Both the position numbers and the translations under genes were made by a program. A model generated the notes under the pieces. The model was given only the letters and a program-made list of their open reading frames with translations, had not been told where the DNA came from and did not search any database. DNA of 11,440 nt from Euryarchaeota archaeon UBA549 (GTDB lineage: Archaea > Thermoplasmatota > Poseidoniia > Poseidoniales > Poseidoniaceae). Within the stretch, counting starts at the first letter, position 1; every line of letters starts with the position of its first letter. This document shows, piece after piece, positions 7,314 through 11,440 of the stretch. The stretch covers positions 30,032 through 41,471 of the forward strand of contig DAGF01000076.1 of assembly GCA_002495645.1 (NCBI GenBank), written 5' to 3'.

Positions 7314-8381
7314 ATGTTCATGGCGACCTTGGAATTCCGCGACAAAGAGAACTTCATGCAACGAGCAGCGGCCATCAATCGAAGAGTGGAGGGTATCACT
7401 CGCAGCAACACCATGGCAGGTCTGCTCAACAACAATTTCAAGAAGTGGTTGGCCAATTCTGCCATGTCGCCCATCCAACTCACCGAAGAGCTTGACACCG
7501 ACAAGGACGGTATCATCTCGGGCGACGAATTCGCAACGTTGCTCGGGAAAATGACCGGTGAGCGCCCGCCGGAATGGGTGGTGGAACTGGTCTTTTCCTT
7601 TGTCAACGCCAACGTCAACGACGGGATTCCTGTTCGAGACTGGATGGCATTTTTGGCCGCCAGTGGGATGGAATTCCCTGACGAATTGTTTGAGGAAAAA
7701 ATTGAGGTCTCTGGTAACATCGCCATCCTTGAAGACTCCATCCTCGCTGGTGATGCGTTTTCGGTCACCGTTTCCTTCAACACCGATGTCGTCGCTTACG
7801 AGTTTGTTGTCGTGGAGCAAACCACCTCAAATATCCTTGACAGCATGCTCACGCCCGTTGTCGCCATGGACCAACCTGACTTTGATGAGTTCACCCTTGA
7901 AATCGACGAGCCAGGCACCTACATGGCAGAATTGAAACACCTCGGTGTTCGTTTGGATGCCCAAAGTTTCACCGTATTGCCCAAGCCATCCACGGAAGAG
8001 CCCGTGGCTGATGAAACGGTTGAAGAAGCGCACGAAGAAGAGACCGAACTTCACGTGGAAGTTGATGTTGAAGACGGGTTCCAAGGCTTTGTGACCTCGG
8101 TTGAAACAGCCAAACTCCGAAGCGATGCACAAGCGATGATTGCAGAAGCCCCCCCCTATGCTGTCCATAGCCACATCAACGCCGTTTCCCGAACCTTGCT
8201 CGGCGAGGGTCAGTACAGAAACGGCATCACCTTGCACTGCACCGATGACGGTGGAGCAAAGTTCAGGGTCATGCTCAGACCAAGAGAAATTGAGCCTCAA
8301 GTCGGTGAACGATTTGAGCAAAACGTGGTCTTGCACGATTGGGACATCGCCCTCAAGCAACTGGTTTGCCGTGAACTCTAA
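7314..8381 (+). CDS. EF-hand protein of unknown function
   Basis: I do not recognise this 355-residue protein as a whole. It lacks a signal peptide and membrane segments, so it is probably cytoplasmic. Residues 61-72, DTDKDGIISGDE, form a canonical calcium-binding EF-hand loop flanked by helices. A second helix-loop-helix with NANVNDG (98-104) lies where a paired EF-hand would be, but its ligand spacing is off by one, so it may not bind calcium. Residues about 130-222 alternate short strands and end in a pattern seen in Ig-like beta-sandwiches (GTYMAEL near 201). An acidic linker rich in Glu and Val spans about 224-254. A last domain of about 100 residues, containing ITLHCTDDGG and VMLRPREIEP, is of unknown type. 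It follows the CCA-enzyme gene after 37 bases and may share its transcript. The stop abuts that of the convergent acyl-CoA dehydrogenase gene. Confidence 0.8.
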   Translation: MFMATLEFRDKENFMQRAAAINRRVEGITRSNTMAGLLNNNFKKWLANSAMSPIQLTEELDTDKDGIISGDEFATLLGKMTGERPPEWVVELVFSFVNANVNDGIPVRDWMAFLAASGMEFPDELFEEKIEVSGNIAILEDSILAGDAFSVTVSFNTDVVAYEFVVVEQTTSNILDSMLTPVVAMDQPDFDEFTLEIDEPGTYMAELKHLGVRLDAQSFTVLPKPSTEEPVADETVEEAHEEETELHVEVDVEDGFQGFVTSVETAKLRSDAQAMIAEAPPYAVHSHINAVSRTLLGEGQYRNGITLHCTDDGGAKFRVMLRPREIEPQVGERFEQNVVLHDWDIALKQLVCREL

Positions 8382-9551
8382 TCACTTCAAGGCACGAGCG
8401 ATAACAATGCGCTGCACTTCTTGCGTACCTTCGTAAATTTGCGTGATCTTTGCATCTCGGAAGAAACGCTCAACGGGGAATTCCTTGGTATAGCCATAAC
8501 CGCCCAGGACTTGGATAGCACGTTCTGAAACCCACATGGCGGTGTCGCCAGCGAACAACTTCGCCATGCTCGCTTCCTTGGAATGACGAGGACCATCGGC
8601 ATGGTAGTGTTGTTCCTTGGTCCAGGCTGCTTTGTAGACGAGAAGGCGAGCAGCTTCGATTTGCGTGGCCATGTCCGCAAGGTAGGCCATGATCATCTGG
8701 TGGTAGGCGATTGGCTTGCCGAAGGCCTCTCGCTCGTGAGCGTATTGCAAGGCGGACTCGTACGCGCCCTGGGCGATACCGAGGGCTTGGGCGGCGATAC
8801 CGATGCGGCTGTTGTCAAGAGCGTTCATTGCGATAGGGAACCCGTTGCCAACGCCCTTGATGACGTTCTCAACGGGCACTTTGCAGTCGTTGAGCACAAG
8901 GGTGCAGGTATCGGAGGAACGGATGCCGAGTTTGTCTTCCTTCTTTCCGACAGAATAGCCTTCGTAGTCAGCATCGACAATGAAGGCCGTGGTGCCACCG
9001 TGCTTCTTGCTGCCGTAGTCGGGGTGGTCGACATCCTTGGCGAAGAGAACGAGAATCTGGGCTTGTGCGCCGTTGGTCACCCACATCTTCTCGCCGTTCA
9101 GGACGTAATGAGTGCCGTCTTCGGAGAGTTTGGCTTTGCAGGACATGGCAGCAGCGTCGGTTCCCGCACCAGCTTCTGAAAGTGAGTAGGCGCCTACTTC
9201 GCCCGCTGCGAGGCGTGGGAGGAATGTTTTCTTCTGGTATTCATCACCGTGAAGAGCGATGGTCATGGAGCAAAGGCCAACATGGACGCAGTACATGACG
9301 GCGAAGGAAGGGTCCACCCGAGCCAGTTCCTCGATGATGATGGCTTCGGATACATCATCGATGGGCGATCCGCCATACTCCTCGGGAATTGTGATGCCGT
9401 GCAATCCGTATTCAAGGAAGGTTTGCCACTCTTCGGACGGAGGGATTTGGTTTTGGTCACGGTGCTCAACCGTTGGAGCAAGCACCGTTTCGGCAAAGTC
9501 TCTCACCAGTTCACGAATCATTTGTTGCTCGTCGGTTTCGCCGAAGTTCAT
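8382..9551 (-). CDS. Acyl-CoA dehydrogenase
   Basis: This is an FAD-dependent acyl-CoA dehydrogenase, which oxidises acyl-CoA to trans-2-enoyl-CoA and passes electrons to an electron-transfer flavoprotein. Its 389 residues match the usual length of the short-chain and branched-chain group. The N-terminal helical domain is followed by the FAD/substrate signature YSLSEAGAGTD and, downstream, WVTNGA. The C-terminal helical domain carries the second signature, QVLGGYGYTKEFPVER, and IYEGTQEVQR. Glu374 in YEGT is at the position of the catalytic base in short- and medium-chain enzymes. Chain-length preference, or a role in branched-chain amino-acid breakdown, cannot be read from sequence alone. No etf, enoyl-CoA hydratase or thiolase gene is adjacent. 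The ATG at 9551 fits the family N-terminus and has a GGAGG about 12 bases upstream. The stop lies directly against that of the EF-hand gene, leaving no room between the genes for a terminator. Confidence 0.96.
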   Translation of the reverse strand: MNFGETDEQQMIRELVRDFAETVLAPTVEHRDQNQIPPSEEWQTFLEYGLHGITIPEEYGGSPIDDVSEAIIIEELARVDPSFAVMYCVHVGLCSMTIALHGDEYQKKTFLPRLAAGEVGAYSLSEAGAGTDAAAMSCKAKLSEDGTHYVLNGEKMWVTNGAQAQILVLFAKDVDHPDYGSKKHGGTTAFIVDADYEGYSVGKKEDKLGIRSSDTCTLVLNDCKVPVENVIKGVGNGFPIAMNALDNSRIGIAAQALGIAQGAYESALQYAHEREAFGKPIAYHQMIMAYLADMATQIEAARLLVYKAAWTKEQHYHADGPRHSKEASMAKLFAGDTAMWVSERAIQVLGGYGYTKEFPVERFFRDAKITQIYEGTQEVQRIVIARALK

Positions 9552-9669
9552 GCCCTCACCAATCCTCCCAACATGAGGAGTTTCTTAACCCGTTTGATTG
9601 GTTGAAAATACAATTTTTTCCTATGTCTTCATATACCACCTGTGGAAGCCGCGTGTTGAGGCTGATAAC
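9552..9669. promoter_or_regulatory. AT-rich divergent promoter region
   Basis: These 118 bases between the acyl-CoA dehydrogenase and GcvH-like genes include the most AT-rich stretch of the window, around 9600-9636. On the plus strand ATATAC at 9631-9636 is a TATA candidate that would start transcription near 9660. On the minus strand the run at about 9603-9619, read as AAAAAATTGTATTTTC, is a TATA candidate that would leave a short leader containing GGAGG. A TTGAGG lies about nine bases before the ATG at 9670. These calls rest on composition and spacing only. Confidence 0.4.
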
Positions 9670-10095
9670 ATGGATGACGACATCATCGAATTTGTGATTG
9701 CTCAAGACCGAAAATACTCCATGGACCACCTGTGGTTTCAGCAAAAGGACCAGAAACTCATGATTGGCGTGAGCGAGTTCATGCGCGTCGAAATTGGCGA
9801 TATCCTTCGCGTGATTCTTCCTCAAGCGGAAACCGAAGTCGATGAGGGGGGCAGCCTGTTCTCCCTTTGGACCGCCGACGAGAAAGTCTCGCTGACATCT
9901 CCGTTTTCAGGCGTGATTTCCGATGTGAACGGCGAGGTTGAGATCAGCCCTGACCTTGTCAACGATTCCGCCTACAACGACGGCTGGATCATCCTTCTCG
10001 AGCCCCACGAATTGCAACTCAACCCCGACGACAAGCAACTGCTTGAGAACCTCATGGAGCACGACGAATACGTCGAGTACCTTGCCGAACTGTGA
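9670..10095 (+). CDS. GcvH-like lipoyl-domain-fold protein
   Basis: This 141-residue protein has the fold pattern of the glycine cleavage H protein. HLWFQQKDQKLMIGVSEF (20-37) matches the HEWV and VGITDY region, then come LRVILPQ and the barrel half SPFSGVISDVNGEV (77-90), SPDLVNDSAYNDGWI (93-107) and an acidic helical tail. In H proteins and lipoyl or biotinyl domains the modified lysine lies eight residues before the conserved Pro of the SP turn. Here that position is Asp70, and the only nearby lysine is Lys72. It may therefore be an H-like protein that is not lipoylated, or one with a shortened hairpin. No gcvT, gcvP or lipoate ligase gene is in the window. An upstream TTG at 9598 keeps the frame open, but the ATG at 9670 follows a TTGAGG sequence and fits the family start. 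Confidence 0.75.
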   Translation: MDDDIIEFVIAQDRKYSMDHLWFQQKDQKLMIGVSEFMRVEIGDILRVILPQAETEVDEGGSLFSLWTADEKVSLTSPFSGVISDVNGEVEISPDLVNDSAYNDGWIILLEPHELQLNPDDKQLLENLMEHDEYVEYLAEL

Positions 10096-10162
10096 AAACA
10101 CTGCGCTCCAAGGGTGTCTTCTCCTCCCCAAGGATGATGAACTCACAACCCAACCCGTCCTT

Positions 10163-10738
10163 ATGACCGACGCCATGGAGCAACTCAAGGCCAGTTTGCA
10201 AAACGCTCCGGTCATCTGGAAAGGTGATTACCCCTACTTCATTCACCCCGTGACGGACGGTGTTCCTCGTATGGACCCGAGCGTCCTCCACGCCATCACG
10301 GAACTTGCGTTGGACCGGGTTGATTGGAAAGGCATTGATTTGCTCCTTGGCATTGAAGCGATGGGTTTGCCCCTCACCGCTCCCTTGAGCATGGCCACGG
10401 GTGTTCCTTTGGTCATCGCACGAAAGCGCTCCTACGGCCTTGATGGCGAGGTGGAAATCGACCAGTCCACGGGCTACTCAAAGGGCGCCATGTACCTCAA
10501 TGACCTGCGAGAGGGTGAGCGCATTGCCATCGTCGACGATGTCCTCTCAACTGGGGGCACCCTTGAAGCGGTTATCGAAGGCGTGCGACGGGCAAAAGCC
10601 AACGTAACCGATATCATCGCCGTCGTCGAAAAGGGCGAAGGGCTGAAGCGCCTCCAGGGCCTTTATCCTGACATCCGAATTCAGTCGCTGGTGCGCTTGG
10701 TGATGGACGGTGATGCCATCATTCTCCTCGATGAATGA
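10163..10738 (+). CDS. hpt: Archaeal-type hypoxanthine/guanine phosphoribosyltransferase
   Basis: This purine-salvage enzyme transfers a phosphoribosyl group from PRPP to hypoxanthine or guanine, giving IMP or GMP. Its 191 residues and overall layout fit the archaeal HPRT subfamily. The N-terminal SLQNAPVIWKGDYPYFIHP and TDGVP are characteristic, LLGIEAMGLPL (61-71) is the core strand with its loop, and IAIVDDVLSTGGT (121-133) is the PRPP-binding motif. A related purine phosphoribosyltransferase with adenine specificity cannot be excluded, because substrate choice is not readable here. The open frame extends upstream to 9938, but that part overlaps the GcvH-like gene in another frame and is not family sequence. 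The ATG at 10163 (or the one at 10175) gives the expected N-terminus; neither has a clear ribosome binding site. It lies 67 bases after the GcvH-like gene and 63 before dph2, all in the same direction. Confidence 0.93.
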   Translation: MTDAMEQLKASLQNAPVIWKGDYPYFIHPVTDGVPRMDPSVLHAITELALDRVDWKGIDLLLGIEAMGLPLTAPLSMATGVPLVIARKRSYGLDGEVEIDQSTGYSKGAMYLNDLREGERIAIVDDVLSTGGTLEAVIEGVRRAKANVTDIIAVVEKGEGLKRLQGLYPDIRIQSLVRLVMDGDAIILLDE

Positions 10739-10791
10739 ACGGCCTGTAAAGAATGGGTGGCTTCATGAGGGAGAGGCCACGCCCTTGCAGT

Positions 10792-10797
10792 GAGGGG
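10792..10797 (+). promoter_or_regulatory. Ribosome binding site for dph2
   Basis: GAGGGG lies four bases before the ATG at 10802. It supports that start and suggests that dph2 is translated from a leadered message, perhaps shared with hpt. Confidence 0.5.
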
Positions 10798-10801
10798 AAG
10801 C

Positions 10802-11440
10802 ATGGACCTTGACCGCCACGACTTCGAACTGGACGAGTTGATGGAGCGCATCCGCGCCAATGACAACCGTTTGATTGCCCTTCAAGTGCCAGAAGGCCTC
10901 AAGATGCAGGCCCTTGAGATGATGGACACCATCGAAACCGAAACCAGCGCCCAAGTGGTCTTGGCCGCTGACCCTTGCTACGGTGCATGCGACCTCGTGC
11001 ACGACAAGATGCAGCTCATGGGTGTGGAGTTGGTCGCCCACATGGGTCATTCTCAGATGAACATCGATTCCGGTATGCCCACGCAATTCATCAACGTCAC
11101 CTACGACGGCGACCCCGAACTCAGCCCCGTCCTTCCGTGGCTTGAACAGCACCGCGCCATGGCTCAAGCACGTCTGGCCGACCAAGGGCAAACGTCCGAG
11201 TTGAGCGAGGAAGAAGCACAGGAGAAATTCATGGATGCCGTCGGGCGTATGGCGCCCCTGACCGATACCAAACTCGGCCTCGTCGGTTCCATTCAGCACC
11301 TCCATCTCCTGCCCGATTTCCACGACCGTTTGGAGAAGGCTGGCTTTGATGTCACCATTCCCATCGGCGGCGCTCGCCTCTCCTTCCCCGGCCAGGTGCT
11401 GGGTTGCAACTACTCTGGCGACGACCCTTCCATTGGCCAC
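10802..11440 (+). CDS. dph2: Diphthamide synthase subunit Dph2, 3'-truncated by window end
   Basis: This is 2-(3-amino-3-carboxypropyl)histidine synthase, the [4Fe-4S] radical enzyme that transfers an aminocarboxypropyl group from S-adenosylmethionine to a histidine of elongation factor 2, the first step of diphthamide formation. It is known only from archaea and eukaryotes and is the best marker of domain in this window. The 213 residues seen here start with a short helix and IALQVPEGLKMQ, followed by DPCYGACD, whose Cys59 matches the first cluster ligand (Cys59 of the Pyrococcus horikoshii enzyme, from memory). GQVLGCNYS near the window end holds Cys202, the likely second ligand (Cys163 in Pyrococcus). 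The third ligand lies beyond the window. The excess of roughly 40 residues between the two cysteines is explained by a charged segment at about 115-152. The reading frame is open to the last base. Confidence 0.93.
   Translation, partial: MDLDRHDFELDELMERIRANDNRLIALQVPEGLKMQALEMMDTIETETSAQVVLAADPCYGACDLVHDKMQLMGVELVAHMGHSQMNIDSGMPTQFINVTYDGDPELSPVLPWLEQHRAMAQARLADQGQTSELSEEEAQEKFMDAVGRMAPLTDTKLGLVGSIQHLHLLPDFHDRLEKAGFDVTIPIGGARLSFPGQVLGCNYSGDDPSIGH

Noticed and set aside
7194..7820. Minus-strand open frame of 208 codons opposite the EF-hand gene
   Set aside because: The plus-strand frame encodes a canonical EF-hand with a ribosome binding site; the antisense frame has neither.
8583..9179. Plus-strand open frame of 198 codons opposite the acyl-CoA dehydrogenase gene
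   Set aside because: It is a low-complexity Val/Gly/Asp-rich shadow of a strongly conserved gene on the other strand, with no recognisable motif.
9598..9669. TTG start giving the GcvH-like protein 24 more residues
   Set aside because: The added residues come from the AT-rich promoter region and do not match H proteins; the ATG at 9670 has a ribosome binding site.
10763..11440. Minus-strand open frame of 225 codons at the right end
   Set aside because: It is the antisense shadow of dph2, whose DPCYGACD and GCNYS motifs are on the plus strand.
1..11440. CRISPR arrays, tRNA or rRNA genes, insertion sequences, attachment sites
   Set aside because: I saw no regularly spaced repeats, no tRNA-like arms with a T-loop consensus, no transposase motifs and no terminal inverted repeats. 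Short structured RNAs cannot be excluded by eye.

Overview
The window is a gene-dense stretch of about 11.4 kb carrying eleven genes, two of them cut by the window edges. The organism is most likely an archaeon. A diphthamide synthase of the archaeal Dph2 type, an archaeal-type hypoxanthine phosphoribosyltransferase and a SerK-like ParB/Srx-fold protein sit among genes of bacterial flavour: a class II CCA-adding enzyme, an acyl-CoA dehydrogenase and an M61 peptidase. This mixture, the moderate GC content and the tight packing would fit a marine planktonic euryarchaeon of the Marine Group II/Poseidoniales kind. That lineage assignment is inference, not something the sequence proves.

Layout from left to right. 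(a) 1-1107, plus strand: the 3' part of a thymidylate kinase gene with a long unrecognised C-terminal extension. (b) 1092-1862, minus strand: a DUF2085 membrane protein, convergent with and overlapping the kinase gene. (c) 1945-5418, plus strand: an unknown three-helix membrane protein, a HEAT-repeat protein and an M61 metallopeptidase with a PDZ domain; the last two overlap by an ATGA junction. (d) 5396-5839, minus strand: a SerK/ParB-like protein, convergent and overlapping the peptidase gene, divergent from the next gene. (e) 5912-8381, plus strand: a class II CCA-adding enzyme, then an unknown EF-hand protein. (f) 8382-9551, minus strand: an acyl-CoA dehydrogenase whose stop codon abuts that of the EF-hand gene. 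(g) 9670-11440, plus strand: a GcvH-like protein, hypoxanthine phosphoribosyltransferase and the 5' part of dph2.

Most of the genes are housekeeping and do not form one pathway: dTTP synthesis, tRNA 3' end maturation, purine salvage, EF-2 modification, serine phosphorylation or cysteine supply, fatty-acid or amino-acid acyl-CoA oxidation, and peptide hydrolysis. I found no RNA genes, CRISPR arrays, insertion sequences, phage genes or long repeats. I also see no clear defence or other novel multi-gene system. The points most worth a second look are single-protein oddities: a bacterial-type CCA enzyme in an archaeal context, the kinase extension, a GcvH-like protein with its lysine displaced from the lipoylation site, an EF-hand protein of unknown architecture, and a Dph2 with an insert between its cluster cysteines.

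The gaps between genes are all under 120 bases. The only plausible promoter regions are the three divergent gaps at 1863-1944, 5840-5911 and 9552-9669.
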